NCBI GenBank assembly: GCA_047967505.1
Contig: CM106539.1
Strand: one strand, 5' to 3'
From: Dipteris shenzhenensis
Taxonomy: Eukaryota; Polypodiophyta; Polypodiopsida; Gleicheniales
DNA length: 64,000 nucleotides
The notes beneath the pieces are model-generated. The model did not search any database and was not told the DNA's origin. It worked only from the letters and a program-made list of their open reading frames with translations. A program made the position numbers and the translations under genes. Positions 9,831 to 22,280 of the stretch are shown here, piece after piece. Every line of letters begins with the position of its first letter. Positions within the stretch are counted from its first letter, which is position 1.

Positions 9831-12037
9831 CTGAATTCATTCAAGATAGTTGTTTTGCATTGCGGCAGTTGCACACATTGATTGGAACAAATCCAATGGC
9901 TTTTGGATCAGTGAGATGAGGACACTCCAATCTAGGGGATTGACATAGGGTTCACTTGGATTCATAGGGGAGTCTCCGTCAGATATTCGGGATGCCAGGT
10001 TGGGTTGGGCATCTCTCTGGCACAGCAGTTCGCTTCCGTGTTGAAGAGTATCAGAAGGAAACTCATTTTTTGGAGTTCAGCCAGACTTGACCTTGCATCC
10101 AGAGTTGTGGTTGTGAACCAAGTATTATTGGCCACTGCTTGGTTTGTTTGCTCATGTTGGTGCAGATCTAGAGGTTGTATCGCTCAGCTCATGAGACCTA
10201 TCAGGAACTTCCTCTGGAGTGGTTTAGATGGCACCTCAGATGTTGTAGCCAGGGTGGCTTGGGAGACCCTCATTCTCCACAGGAGAAGGGGGTCTCAATA
10301 TTATTGACCCGAGCTTGTAGTGTATGGCCTTGCTCTGCTACAAGTTTGTGATACATGGATTGATGCCTGAACAGAAAGCCCTAGAAGGATTTTTTCTCAC
10401 GCAGCATTCAATCTTGCACCCCTTCTCATGGGGGCGATTGGTTGGACAGCAGCACATGGATCTTTACTTCAGCCCATCTCAAATCCCCCCCTTCCTCTCT
10501 CATGGCTGCTATTCTGAAAGCTTGGGGATGCTTCAGAAACACACTTCGCAAAGTTTCACCCACTTCTCGTGAAGAGATTCAAAGGCACCCAGTCATGTGG
10601 AATGACTCGATTATGGATCATCATGGCAGGCCACTTGGAGTGTCACATTATATGCAGTGGTCTAGGTGGGAGAGGGGACCTACCTCTGCTGTAGGCGCTT
10701 GGCAGGCCTTTATGAGACTTCCAAAGGATCAGAGACTTTTGGCAGTTGGCCACCTCAGAGGAAGTGCACTCAGGATACAGCAGATATAGGCAGCCATTCT
10801 GCCAGAGCGGATTGACACAGATGATATGCCGCTTACAGAGTCCACTTCGTGGGAAGCGTTCTCAGGGATGGGCATTCCATTTCAGGTCATTGCATTGCAG
10901 GATGCACATGAGGATACCCTTGTCTTTGATGTTCAGTCAGGACGCAGAAATTGCGGGATTCATGGAGTGGGGCAGGGATTCACAGTCTATCTTGACGCTG
11001 ATCCTATTCTCCTTGCGCCGGGGTCTTGGAAACTCTGGCTGTATGGTGATTTCCCTATTAGGTTCTTGCAGTGGGACCCAGGGGAGTGGGAATGGATTGA
11101 TGAGGGGCACTGAGAGAAGAGCTTCCCCTTCTTTCGCTATACAGTTAGAAATGCCCGAAGGTTTCAGCTCAGTAGTAGAGGTTAGAGGCCCTCCAGAGCG
11201 CCACATTGGGATAGTTTTCAAATTTCCGCAGCTATGCGGAAGAACTTTGGCGTAGGCTCTAGAAATCCCTCAGGAATAGAAAGATCACTCTTTTCTTTTG
11301 GTTTTCTATTCATGTAGGGATTGCACTGAACTTGTGGAGATCCAAGTTCGAGGCTGACCCTACTTGTCCTCGTTGTCACATGGCAGTTGAGTCAGTACAG
11401 CATTGCCTTTGGGAGTGCAGACAGGCGAGGATGATCTAGAAAGGTGTTGCTAGGATTTTCAATATCTTTCATACAGCACCTTTCTATATGACCTAAGGTT
11501 CAGTGGCTTGGTTATCTCTTACTGGCCCACAGGTGTTTTTCGAGGGACATGATCGAATTCCAGCTTTCATTGTACGGCGACATTCAGTGGAGTCTTGTTC
11601 CCTCCACGATGTCCCCCTCACTCCTTCTAGAGCTGCTCATGCCTCAATAGACACGTCTTGGGAGATTTTGGCTAGCATTGCAGCTTGGCATATTTGGAGA
11701 GCCAGGTGTACAGAGGCGATGGAGGGTATCCAGGTTCACCCTTCCCAAACTATGGCCAGTATTTGGACTGAAACAGTACACACTCTAATGGCCATTTGCG
11801 AGCATGCAGGGATCCTCCAGAGCAGCCACTGCCAGGAGAGTTACTCTTTTCAAAGTTTGGAGGGGATCTCCTTTCTTCTCTGAGTTTCCTTCAGGGTTGA
11901 GATGGCATTTTCAGCCTCCGCCTTGGTTCTATATTAGCTCACTTTGAGCTGTTTTTTCCTCATGCATTGCATGATGTACTCTTGCATTTGAGCTTGCTCT
12001 CGCGGGTTCATTCATACTTAATGAAGTAATTTTCTTG
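9830..12037 (+). pseudogene. LINE B1 post-RT region, zinc finger and 3' UTR
   Basis: Successive frames encode the long C-terminal part of ORF2p: KLIFWSSARLDLASRVVVVNQV, then LMPEQKALEGFF, a GDFPIRFLQWDPGEWEWIDEGH block, and KSFRNRKITLFFW-type residues. A Cys-rich segment near 11,360 reads DPTCPRCHM...SVQHCLWEC. Bases 11,503-11,883 carry the conserved ASIDTSWEILASIAAWHIWR block. The 3' UTR ends with catgcattgcatgatgta and taatgaagtaattttcttg before the poly-A. The same 3' signature appears in B2, B3, B6, B7 and B8. Confidence 0.82.
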
Positions 12038-12068
12038 AAAAAAAAAGAAAAAAAGAAATGCGATCCTT

Positions 12069-12290
12069 GGCTGCCCTCCCCATATGCTCCCCTATTTGCA
12101 TGCTGTAAATTCATGGCTGGGCTACCTACGGAGGCTCTAAAGGACCCCCCCCCCCGCGGTCTCTCCTATAAAGGTCATCTGTCTATGCATGTGACAAGAA
12201 GGCACGTGCAGCACTAGCTCCTCCAAGACAATCGACAGAGAAGTTACGATACATGGTGGTCTTAGCATGGGGTACCCCCGCCCCCCCCCC
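12069..12290. other. Non-coding stretch with long C tracts
   Basis: Nothing coding is recognised. Poly-C runs occur at about 12,150 and 12,277-12,299. The short stretch following the B1 target duplication may be ordinary flank. Confidence 0.5.
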
Positions 12291-12299
12291 CCCCCCCCA

Positions 12300-12860
12300 C
12301 CAAAAGTCCCCCCCTAAAAAAACAAATAGCAACATTAGCTAGCTTCCTTGGCATCCATAGGCACTGAAGAACCCCATGAGACCTATGGCCAAATTCACTC
12401 TTGGCACGACCTAGACATGTGCTTGAATGCCAAACTAGGCACTCGTGTCCACCACCTCCCCTCTAGTGCTCGACACAAATACGCTACTACAACACAAGCC
12501 ATACGTGCTGTTTGGCACATCACTCCTATTGAGATTTGTATATTAGAATGGTTGGAGGATGTTGATCTACATCAATGTGGAGGACTTGGCAGCCTACAAA
12601 ATTAGATGGTACCTATGTGGTTTGAGTGGATCACATTGTAGCCTTCCTTTTGATAAGGCTAATAGTCAATACAAGATCTTGTGTGTTGCCTCCTCTCTTT
12701 GTGTGCTTCACCATCTCCTCTCTCCTTCCCACATTGTGAGCTTTTTCCTCAATTAAGTACTCTCATCTACTTTCCAACCTGGCATCAGAGCCTTGTGCTC
12801 TTCTCTCTCTCCTCTACACTCTTGCCATCCATAGCTCTTCTTTAGTTTGCAGCCTTTAGC
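12300..12860 (+). repeat. Solo 5' end of a copia-type element: LTR end, primer-binding site and leader
   Basis: tggcatcagagcc at 12,780-12,792 differs by one base from the common plant PBS tggtatcagagcc, which is complementary to initiator tRNA-Met. It follows a CA dinucleotide at 12,775-12,776 where the LTR should end. The preceding several hundred bases are non-coding and would be the LTR, whose start I cannot place. A C/T-rich leader follows and is cut off at about 12,860 by LINE C1. No gag remains. Confidence 0.55.
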
Positions 12861-13255
12861 CACTATTGATCCTACTAGGAGACTTCAATGCACGGACATG
12901 AGATAGATAGGTGGGTCTGCTTGACTTCACAAATGACAAAGATCCACACATAGTCCCGGAGCTAGATGCAACTGAGCTAGGGATACTGAGGCACTCTACA
13001 GATGCCCCACAGGTGACAGGATATGGGCGACATCTACTTGATTTGGGGGCAATCCATGACTTGATCATCTATAATGGGCTTCAAAGATGGCCATTGTCTG
13101 GTGGACTCACCTATTTCCCACATGGCAGTGGGTCAAGTACAGTGGACTACCTACTAGGCCCACTAGCCCTTGTATCATAAATACACGATTTCATTGTACC
13201 CCCACCCCCACTTGGAGCTGACCACTCATACCTGGCCTTCCATGTCTCTGCCACT

Positions 13256-14060
13256 ATGCCACTCACAAGGAGAGCCCCCATTGCGCCTGCACGTGTCCAG
13301 ATCCATTTTGATCGTGCCCTCGACCCAATGTACATGAGTCACTTAGCCAGAGCACTTCCAGTCCTACTTGAGGATGACATAGGCCTCACACACGCCTCAG
13401 ACGCCCTTGTCTCAACGATACACGATGCTGCCACCAAATCTTTTCCCACGACCCAATTCACATGAGTCGGAGATGGGAAGACATTTCAAAACCATTGGTT
13501 TGATACTAAGTGCAGAGAGGCGAGAGCCTACCTCATACTAGAGCATACCTTAGGACATCTGTCGGCATCTGAGGCACATAATATTTTTCGACGATTGACA
13601 CGCCGCAACAGGAGGGCCTTTCTCACAGGATGGATGAGATTGTTAGATCTTTTCGAGGAGGAGACCCGACCACTAGATGGGGTTTCCTAACGAAAGGGAA
13701 GTCATTTATCCCCATCACTGACCCTGATGTCTGGAACACGTATGTATGCTCCCTCTATGATGTCCAGATGCAGACACCACCGGATATGTCCTCTATGCCC
13801 AAGCCCACCACTTGTTGCTTGTTTACCACACAGAATGTGCGGGCTGCACTCCGTCGCCTACACAACCGAAAAGCACAGGATCATGAGGGTCTACGGACTG
13901 AACACTTTGCACATGGATAGGAGGTCCTAGCTCCAATGCTAGCACATATGTTCAACCAGGCTATTTGTCAGGGCTTCCCACCCACCTAGAGCACCACCAC
14001 TTTTGTACCGATACACAAAGTTGGCGACACTATAGAGACTAGGAATTACCGCACCCTCAT
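13256..14060 (+). pseudogene. LINE C1 linker between endonuclease and RT
   Basis: Frames 13,256-13,465 and 13,630-13,920 include MYMSHLARALPVLLEDDIG and VRAALRRLHNRKAQDHEGL. The latter is the conserved block preceding the RT fingers (compare VKDVVMKLHKGQVKDHEG in C2). A stop at 13,918-13,920 and a frameshift follow. Useful as a family C marker. Confidence 0.7.
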
Positions 14061-15240
14061 GATTGGTCATACTCTTACCAAGATTTATGGATCAGTTATA
14101 GAGAGGGAACTTAGCAGTCATACAGAGGCTCGAGGGCAACGAGCGCTAGGACAAGCAGGATTCCCGAGACAACATTCTACCTTAGACAACATATTCACCC
14201 TAGAGCTATCATTGAGGAGGCGAGAGCCAGACACCAGAAAGTCTACACATGCTTCATACACTTTCAAAAGGCTTTTGGCACGGTCTCGTGTTCCTGCATG
14301 GTCAGGAGACTACAGAATATGGCATATTCCAGCTGATTTGGGGTGTGGTGAGCTTATATGAGTCAATCAGAGGCAGAGTACATGCACCAGGTGGTCTATC
14401 GGACTGGGTCGAGAGCACGATTGGAGTGAAGCAGGGCTGTCCACCCTCACTGGCCCTCTTCGGACTCTACATCGATGAGATCACAGCTTTCATAGATCGC
14501 CTAGGAGGAAAAGGTTCACTCTTGGGTCACCACATGATACAGAAATTGTTATACGCTGATGACATAGTCCTCATCATCATCAGCAGAAGGCCTACAGATA
14601 CATCTGGAGGCACTAGAGGGGTTTTGCAGAGAGAGAGAGACTTGACAGTCAACCTTGGGAAGACCAAGGTTATGGTCTTCAATACCTCACATGGAGTGAC
14701 TCGTCGACTCAGCTTTACCTATCACGATGAGCCCAGGCCCCAATCCTACACATATTTGGGAGCAATCTTCACATGACCCCTTTTCACGATGACACATGCA
14801 GCCCAGGCACGACTCACACAAGGATGAAGAGATTTGGCCCGATTAGAGAGACAGTGCTTCTAGGCACACTTTCAGGACCCACCAACGAAGTGTTAGCTTT
14901 TCGACACACTCATACGACCCACGGCTATGTATGCAGCACCCTTTTGGGGGTGTGACTTATAGAAGATCAAGTGGAGGAAATTTGAGCAGCTACAGGTGAC
15001 TATGGGGGCCAGGATGATTCGGAGTAAGCCCTCAATTCCACATGAGATAGTACAAGTAGAGTTCGCCATGACTCCCCTACCAATCGATGCCATCTTTCAG
15101 ACAGTGACTTTCATCCAGACGGGCTTTGGAGTCCTCCAGATGACTAGCAGAGAGCGGAGCAAACACATGGTATGCACAGATATCCACATGGTTTACCAGA
15201 CATGGTATCCAAATGGACAGGCTCCCCCCTTTCCAGTATA
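14059..15240 (+). pseudogene. LINE C1 reverse transcriptase and post-RT region
   Basis: RT motifs are spread over three frames: IGHTLTKIYGSVIE, STIGVKQGCPPSLALFGLYI (14,249-14,776), LLYADDIVL, and VNLGKTKVMVFNTS. They continue into the SHFQDP-like and RMIRSKPSIPHEIVQVEFA post-RT blocks shared with C3 and C4. The YADD catalytic pair is retained, but frame breaks near 14,250, 14,360 and 14,640 disable the gene. Confidence 0.85.
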
Positions 15241-16289
15241 GCATGGACGCACCCCCTGAGTGGATCCCGCAAGATGAGATCAATTGTATCATACAGTTAG
15301 ATCTCCTTCAGCTCCATTCATCTCGGACTTGGGAGGGAAACTAGGAGCTCCCCACCAAGTCTCAGTTCTACCACGACCACTTCCTAAGAGTATCAGAGGA
15401 GGGATTCATCATCAGATTCGAGTATCTAGAGGACAGAGGAGTCTCGCATGCATTGAGGATTGCCATTGAAGAGATCCGTGTTTCATCTCATCAGCTGAGG
15501 ATTGAGACGAGGAGAGCAACGGGCTATGTATGCTTTGCACACTAGAAGTGATTGAGACAGAGGAGCACTTCCTATGTGTCTGTCCAGTCTACTATGAGAT
15601 CAGGAGACAATACCATTGCCTCTACCAGGAGGGGAGCGACTTTGGCCCACTCTCACAATTGATCCATATCCAAGATCAGGTTTGCATTGGGCTATATCTA
15701 CTTGAGATGCGCCGACACAGGGAGACCCTACTACGACAGATCAGAGAGCAGACAGAGGCGATCAAACCATAGGACAGGGAGGCTGACAGAGCACAGTGCC
15801 ACATCACAAACTTCTATGCATTTGAGTCAGCTTCAGGACACATCGGGGTGGAGGTGGAGGAGATAGCTGACATGCGGGCAGCCTATATTACTGAGAGAGG
15901 GATGCAGAGACCAATTGCAACACGGAGAGTGACCAAAGCACACTCTATTGAGGTCCATTCTATCACAGCTTTCCTCAAAGGGGACCCCGCCCAAGGCGAG
16001 GAGTTACTCCGAACATAGCCCATCGGGTTCACAGATCGAGGAGACCGCGTCCCCCTCTGCCACCACGGCATGGCACCGCACAGATGCAGATCCAAGACAT
16101 TTTCACCGCTCACAAGCGAGCCACCATGGTGCTGGGCTTTGGCTTCTTAGCCTGAGCCTCAGATCTCAGCATGCTACAGCTCTCAGATAGTTGCTAGTCT
16201 CCGAGTTATACCCGATTTTGCTCGAGCCATTGAGCTCTGTAGAGTTATCAGTTTTTCAAATTTTCAGTTTTTTTTTCGCAGTTTAGCAG

Positions 16290-16415
16290 TCTTAGCACTC
16301 AGCAAGGGCCTTAGTGCACCTTTTGCTCCAGCCCACTGAGGCTTGTATGAGATCATCATTTGGTGTACTTTGTACCTTGTCCCATAGGCCCGTGAGGTCT
16401 TCCGCAAACGTTAAT

Positions 16416-16467
<52 letters not shown>

Positions 16468-16775
16468 CTGCTTGACTTTTGCAACACATTTCCTTTTCTT
16501 ATGAAAGTGTCGCCATTCTCTGTTGGTTTAAAAATCGAGGGCCGATTGATTGCAAGACTCATTTGTCACTTTGTATCTGCCCAATGATATTATATTGCAG
16601 CAATATCTTCAACAAGTCGTTACCATGCTTTTTGAAGAGCAGAATCTACTAGTTGATTGTTGACCAGCAGATATTTTTGGGGTTCTTTGGGCCTTAATAC
16701 ACCTTCTGCTTCTGTTAATCTGCACCAGACATATTTTTTGGAGAAACTACTTTGACGTAACAGCTGAGCATTGAC
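16290..16775. other. Unclassified non-coding stretch with a TC microsatellite
   Basis: A (TC)22-like run occupies 16,419-16,464. The remainder has no convincing coding potential. Two segments carry a gccttaatacacctt/gccttagtgcacctt theme (about 16,308 and 16,690), suggesting an old duplicated non-coding unit. Confidence 0.55.
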
Positions 16776-19597
16776 TCTCCCCCCCCTCGCGGGCTGTCCT
16801 GTCCTTTCCCTGCGGGCTCTCCCTCCTCTCCCAGCTGCTTCTGCCCTCCCCCCCCGCGGGCACTTCTCCCTCCCCCGGCTGCCTCTCCTCCCCGGCGCTC
16901 CATTGATAATCTTTTTGTTCATGAGCACAAATTGGATGCCAGAGATTGTGCCAAGTCAGACAAACTTTTTTCACGTCACACCTTTTGGTCATCTCACTTG
17001 GGCATTAGGGGAGGTAGTAGATTGGGGCTTTCTAGAGGGCACCCTTCTTCATTTTGGTTTTACAGAGACATGGATAAGAGGGAATTCCTCTTTAAACAGA
17101 TCAGCCCACAGCTAGGTGCTTATTGGTGGGGTTTAGATTTCCATATCAGTTCGCCAAAAATGCCCTCTTGCCCCCTTCCTCTTTCTGTTTGTGCCAGTAT
17201 CTACATTAGATCTCGAGCTCATATTTTGGGCTGAGACTTCCATTGAGATGGGAACAAGAGCTTCTACATAGTGAACTCGCAGATGATACTGCTGTTTTTT
17301 TGGATGCCACTCCACAAACGCTCACATCTTTCAGGACAGCCTTGGATTTATTCTGCACTGCTGCAGGAGCACACATCAATTGACACAAATCCAATGGCTT
17401 TTGGATCAATGAGGGGGACACTCCGGATTGGAGGAATGACATAGGATTCCCTTGGATTTAAAAGGATATTTTTGTCAGGTATTTGGGATGCCAGGTCGGT
17501 TTGGGCATCTTTCCAATACAACATCTTGCTCTAGTGTGGGAGAGCATAAGGAGAAAGCTTCTTTTATGGGGCTCTGCAAAGCTTGACCTTGCCTCAAGAG
17601 CAGTGGTGGTTAACCAGGTCCTGTTCGGCACGGCTTGGTTTGTTTGCTCTTGCTGGTCCCGTTCCAAGGATTGTATCACTCAGCTTAAGAGACAGGTAAG
17701 AAAAATTTCATGGAGTGGACTCAATGGCATAGAAGATGTTGTTACAACCAGGGCGGCTTGGGAGACTTTGATTCTCCCCACTTGGAAAGGGGATCTTAAT
17801 ATAATAGATCTAGATTTACAGTGTAGGGGTTGCTCCGCAAGATGGTTGTAAGGGGACTTATGCCTAGGCAGGAGCCATGGAAGGACTATTTTATTCACAG
17901 CGAGCATACAGTCATGCAAACCTTCATCGGGAGGAGGTTGGATGGATAGTACCACATGGATCTTTACTTCAGCCCATCTCAGATCTCCTTCTTCCCCTCT
18001 CATGGCTTCTATCCCGAAAGCATGGGCCAGCTTCGGGGAGTACTCTTCGCAGGGTTCCCACTTCCTCTCGCAAAGAGATTGGTAGGCAGCCCGTCATGTG
18101 GAGCGATAGTATACTAGATAAGCACAGCAGACCACTTGGTGCTTCTCACTAAATGTAGTGGTTCAGTTGGGAGAGGAGGCCTGCCTCCACTGTGGCATCC
18201 TGGAAAGCTTTTAAAAAGCTTCCAGAGGATAGAAAATCTCAGATGGTTAGTCATCTCAGAGGGAGTGCAGGGAGAATTCAGCACATCGATACAGCCTTGC
18301 TAGTGGATTGGGTGGAGACAGACGACGTGCTTATTACCTGTTCCACTTGGATGGTTACATTCACAAGTACGGGCATTCCACTTCAGGTTATTGTAGTTTG
18401 AGATGCACACGAGGATACCCTGGTTCTTTATGTGTATTTGGGAGGCAAGCTGTCCAGATCCACAGATGACATCTTGCTAGAAGCAACATTTCAGCCTATA
18501 AGGATCGTGGGTTATGTGGAGTTTGGTCCCCGTTTACAATGGTACCTGGATCCTGACCCTCTTCTCATTTCCCTAAGATCATGGAGGTTATGGCTTTATG
18601 GAGGTGTCCCCATAAAGTTCATGCAGTGAGACCTGGCAGAGTGCGAGTGGATTGACGAAGGGCACCGAGAGAAGAGCCTCCCCCTCTTTCGTTATACTGT
18701 CAGTAATGCCAGGAGATTTCAGCTCAGCTATAGAGGTTGGAGGCCTTCTAGAGCTCTTCATTGGGACAGTTTTCATATTTCTGCTGATCAGCATAAAAAC
18801 TTTTGGAGGAGACTCTGGAAATCCCACAAGAATAGAAAAATCATTCTTTTCTTATGGCTTTCTATTCATGGTGGGATTGTAGTGAACCTGTGAAGATCTA
18901 GGTTCGGGGCCGACCCAATCTGTCCTCATTGCCTTTCTGCCATGGAGACAATTTAGCATTGCTTATGTGATTGCAGACAAGCGAGGATTATTTGGAAGGC
19001 AATTGCTAGGGTTTTCAGCTCTTTTGCTCTATCCGCCTTCTCCATGACTTGGGGCTGAGTTGCTTGGCTTTCTCTTTCGAGGCCTCAGGTCTTTTTTGAG
19101 AGACATGAATCATCTTGGGCCCTAGTGATCAGACAACATTTAGTCGAGTCATGTTCTCTAGATGACGTTCATGCTTTACCCTTTAGGGCTGTGCATGCCT
19201 CGGAGGACTCTTCTTGGGAGATACTGGCAAGCATATCAGTGTGGCATATTTGGAGAGCCAGATGTACATAGGCTTTGGATGGATCCCAGGTTCACCCCTC
19301 CCACACTTTGACGGACACACACTATACATACACTGATGGCCCTTTGGACAAATATGCAGGGATCCCCTCAGGCAGCTTCTCCTAGGAGGGCTATTTTCCT
19401 CAAGGAATGAAGGGTCTCCCCCTTCTTCTTTGAGACTTCCACAAGGTTAAGGTGGTATTTTCAGCCTCAATCTTGGTTATTTTCTACCTCTTTTTGAGGA
19501 TTTTTTTCATGCATTGCATGATGTATTTCCGCCTTGAGCTTGCTCTTGCGGGTTTTATTCATACTTAATGGAAGTCTATTTCTTGCCCAAAAAAACC
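16776..19597 (+). mobile_element. LINE B3, copy with two internal deletions
   Basis: A C/T-rich 5' UTR-like block (16,776-16,903) is joined directly to the start of the endonuclease (EHKLDARDCAKS), so ORF1 is absent. At about 17,018 the endonuclease motif before GGTC is joined to the RT block WGFLEGTLLHFGF, which removes roughly 1.5 kb compared with B2. Downstream are ELADDTAVFLDATPQTL (family motif C), the post-RT region, and the 3' UTR with catgcattgcatgatgta, ending in cccaaaaaaa at 19,590-19,597. No target duplication was recognised. Internal stops are frequent. Confidence 0.85.
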
Positions 19598-19609
19598 TCT
19601 CACAATTAC

Positions 19610-20115
19610 CCTACCCCACCTATTGCAAATTGTTCATCGCCGATGGCGTCAAACAAACACCTTTCAAGCTCCATAATGTTTAGTCAAAGATCATGAGGGA
19701 CAACATACTAAATACATTGCAGATGGACCAAGTACTATCGCCCTTGCCTTGGCAAAGCTATTCAGCGTAGCGGTTTGCACCGGTTTTCCCCACACCTGGA
19801 CCCATATCACCATCACTTCCATTCACAAGGCAAGGGATCCCTTGAGCCTAGAAAACTACACCAATCATGTGGTGTCCAAGATTTATGCATTAGTGCTTGA
19901 CACACAAGTTAGCCAGTTTTTGGAGAGCTCTAGAGACACAAAGTTGATAAATAGACAAGATTCATTGCTAATAATGCGACTCTAGATCACATCCTAACAA
20001 TCAAAGGTGTAATTGAGGAGAGCAAAGCATGAAGACAAGGTTTATTACTGCTTTGTGGATTTTCGCAAAGCTTTTAACACAGTGGCAAGAACTCAGCTTT
20101 GCTGAGAATGATCAA
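19610..20115 (+). mobile_element. LINE C fragment (RT N-terminal part)
   Basis: The frame 19,749-19,985 reads HTWTHITITSIHKARDPLS, then YALVLDTQVSQFLESS. After a stop the sequence continues with CFVDFRKAFNTVARTQL, the motif A region of family C. Similarity ends at about 20,110, where LINE A sequence begins. Both ends are truncated. Confidence 0.78.
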
Positions 20116-20117
20116 CG

Positions 20118-21988
20118 AAAGTTAAGAAAATGGCAGCTTCCCTCTCATCAAAAAGCCTTGCAGAATACAGACTGCTCTTCAAAGGCTTTCTTCAAAAGCA
20201 TTCATACTTCCTGCCACATAAATTCTTTGCATCGGATGCTGCACCAAAATGGCTCATGGATGATGAATAGGCAACAGCTTGATGATGAGTTGCAAAAATA
20301 TTATTCTGATATGTTGGCAGCCCCTCTTTCCACTTTACTTGTACACGTTGATGCTCAGAATGTTTTTCTTCGAAATGTTTGACCAATTCTTTCCCAAGAG
20401 GAAGAGCACAAGCTGGATTTGCTTTTTACTGATCATGAATTGAAAGTGGCATTGTCTAAATCGGGTTGGGATGGCCTTCCAGTTGAGTCTTTTGCTGAAT
20501 TTTGGGATTAGCTGAGCCCTATTCTGTTGCACATGATTAATGATGCTTGGCTCTCTCACAGTACGCATGCATCGTGGAAAAGGGATGTCTGTGTTTGATT
20601 CCAAAAAAAGCCCATGTGCTGATATTTGTCAGATTGGCAGCCGATTACATTGATGCATGTGGTGTATATAAGTTGATTTCTTGAATGATGGTCTTGCACA
20701 TATTGCATTTTCTATATATGGGCTTGCACTTGCTTTTGCACCCTGTAGGCAAATCATGGGTAATGTTGCAAATGCTTACATTTGGCATTGAATATGCCAA
20801 ATACACCCATCAATATGTTTTGGTTATATTGAAAAATCATTTGACACTGTTAGTTGCAAATGTTATGCAGCAGTTGGGATTTGGACCCAAGATGTAAAAA
20901 GTGGTTTATTGGCTTTATGAAGAGGGCACAGTTTGTTGCCTCTTATCTAGTGCCCTCTCTTCTTCTTGGACCTTGGGTCGCTCTATTCATCAAGGCTGTC
21001 CTCTCAGTGCCCTGCTGCTTGCATTGCTACTCATACATTGCTGACGCATAGGGATGCCTTAGTTTCGCAATAGCATTTAAATGGCATTGATTTTCCTGAA
21101 GGCACACCTTTGATATGCAAATGATTCTTTTTTCTTTCTACGGAACTCGGAAACAAATATTAGGCATATTATGCAGGCGCTTGATTTGTTTGATCTTCCA
21201 GCTGGGCTGAACGTGAATTTCTCTATGCCCCTGCGTGAGTGTGATTGGCACTTGGAGTAGCCTCTTGCTCCCTCCTAATCACTTGGTGCGTCATTTGGGT
21301 TACCCTATTGGATGGCATGTCTCTTTGCCACAAGAGATACTTTGGGTGCTACAACAACAGCTTTGTCATAAGCTAGATTATCGAAATTGTCTACTTGGTC
21401 ACTACATGTTCGCCTTCGGATTGTGCAGTCCATTCTCATGGCATACATGCAGTTTCATTTGTTGCTAGACATTCAGAAATTTATCACCAAGGTTATGGAA
21501 TGTCTCTTGTGCACCAGACATGATTGTAAGCTGCTCCATCTTCTCAAATACAATTATGTTTGCTCGCCTAGGATGCATGGGGGCTTTAACATTCTCAATA
21601 TTCACACTCATATGTTAGCTTGCAAGGCCACGCTCTTGATCTACTTTTTAGAGCAACATCAATCATGGGCTACTATGCTTCCTGTATGGTTGGCTCTCTC
21701 CATACAGATGGTTTTGGCCATTGGATTCCAGCTATCTCTGATATCATTTTTGGGCACTTGCATGGTCATATTCCTGGCTGTCCCTTTGCTACTCGCTCGA
21801 TTTATGATTGGCAACAAATTTTGGCTCAGTTGTATTGGTAGGGCCGTCCTCCAAATTTAGGGAACACCCTCCGTTTGCAGAGTATCCATAGGATCCATGT
21901 GTTTACCCCCCTTTTGGCCCATCTTCAGCCTAGAAAGGCATATTTCTTGCATCGTATGGGTATTTCTACCATGGATGATATAGTGGAG
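20118..21988 (+). mobile_element. LINE A4, degraded copy
   Basis: Frames align in order with A6: DDELQKYYSDMLAAPLS, GWDGLPVESFAEFWD, SDWQPITLMHVVY, EYAKYTHQYVLV. A region equivalent to the QGCPLS block of A6 lies near 20,990. Later blocks are HMLACKATLLIYFLEQHQSW and IGFQL. Stops and frameshifts occur every 100-200 bases, so it is an old copy. It extends to about 21,988 (GISTMDDIVE). The expected YADD region at about 21,110 reads ICK at the motif site and is decayed. Confidence 0.83.
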
Positions 21989-22221
21989 TGTTAGCTCGCA
22001 AGGCCAGTCTTGATCTCCTTTTCAGAGCAACATCAACCGTGAGCTATTATGCTTTCCTATATGGTTGGCTCTCTCCATACAAATGCTTTTGGCCATTGGA
22101 TTCCAACCATCTTTGATGTTATTTTTGGGCACTTGCATGTATTCCTGGCTGTTCCTTTTCTACTCACCTGATTCATGATGGTCATTTGTATTGGTCGGGC
22201 CGTCCTCCGCATCCAAGGGAC

Positions 22222-22225
<4 letters not shown>
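21989..22225 (+). mobile_element. LINE A4b, second copy of the preceding LINE A segment
   Basis: This segment repeats 21,613-21,860 with substitutions (tgttagct[t/c]gcaaggcca, ggttggctctctccatac, ggccattggattcca). It ends at ggacaccc, abutting a CT/CA microsatellite. It is either a tandem duplication or an independent truncated insertion. Confidence 0.82.
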
Positions 22226-22279
<54 letters not shown>

Positions 22280-22280
22280 C
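22225..22280. repeat. Compound (CT)n(CA)n microsatellite
   Basis: About 30 bases of CT repeat run straight into about 24 bases of CA repeat. The repeat abuts the LINE A4b end on its left. Confidence 0.95.

Larger units (their letters stand above)
6747..12068 (+). mobile_element. LINE B1, with poly-A and 14-bp target duplication
   Basis: Flanking direct repeats gaaatacgatcctt (6747-6760) and gaaatgcgatcctt (12055-12068) differ at one base and delimit the insertion. Inside, in order, are a C/T-rich 5' UTR (6761-7010), the tail of ORF1, an APE-type endonuclease, RT, a long C-terminal part with a CCHH/CCHC-like finger (PTCPRCH...) and a 3' UTR. It ends in aaaaaaaaagaaaaaaa at 12038-12054. Compared with copy B2 it lacks the N-terminal part of ORF1: a join near 7047 links the 5' UTR to the ORF1 tail. 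It also carries two tandem duplications in the endonuclease and a deletion of RT motif A. It is inactive. The ends are well supported. Confidence 0.92.
12860..16290 (+). mobile_element. LINE C1, 5'-truncated inside the endonuclease
   Basis: The copy starts at the endonuclease motif LLGDFNAR (about 12,868). It continues through HDLIIYNGLQRWPLSGG, VDYLLGP and GADHSYLAF. A linker follows (CREARAYLILEHTLGHLSAS), then RT and a C-terminal zinc finger. RT blocks include MIGHTLTKIYGSVIERE, VKQGCPP and LLYADDIVLI at about 14,548-14,577. The finger region is at about 15,530-15,600 (CTLEVIETEEHFLCVCPVYY). Many in-frame stops and frameshifts show it is dead. The end is placed where similarity to C4 fades. 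No clear poly-A or target duplication was found. Confidence 0.85.

Noticed and set aside
13630-13930. Possible small gene upstream of LINE RT
   Set aside because: It is the family C linker, conserved in C1 and C2.
17000-17035. Spliced intron as the cause of the endonuclease-RT join in LINE B3
   Set aside because: The breakpoints compared with B1 and B2 do not fit GT...AG. A short shared word (ggta) fits deletion better.
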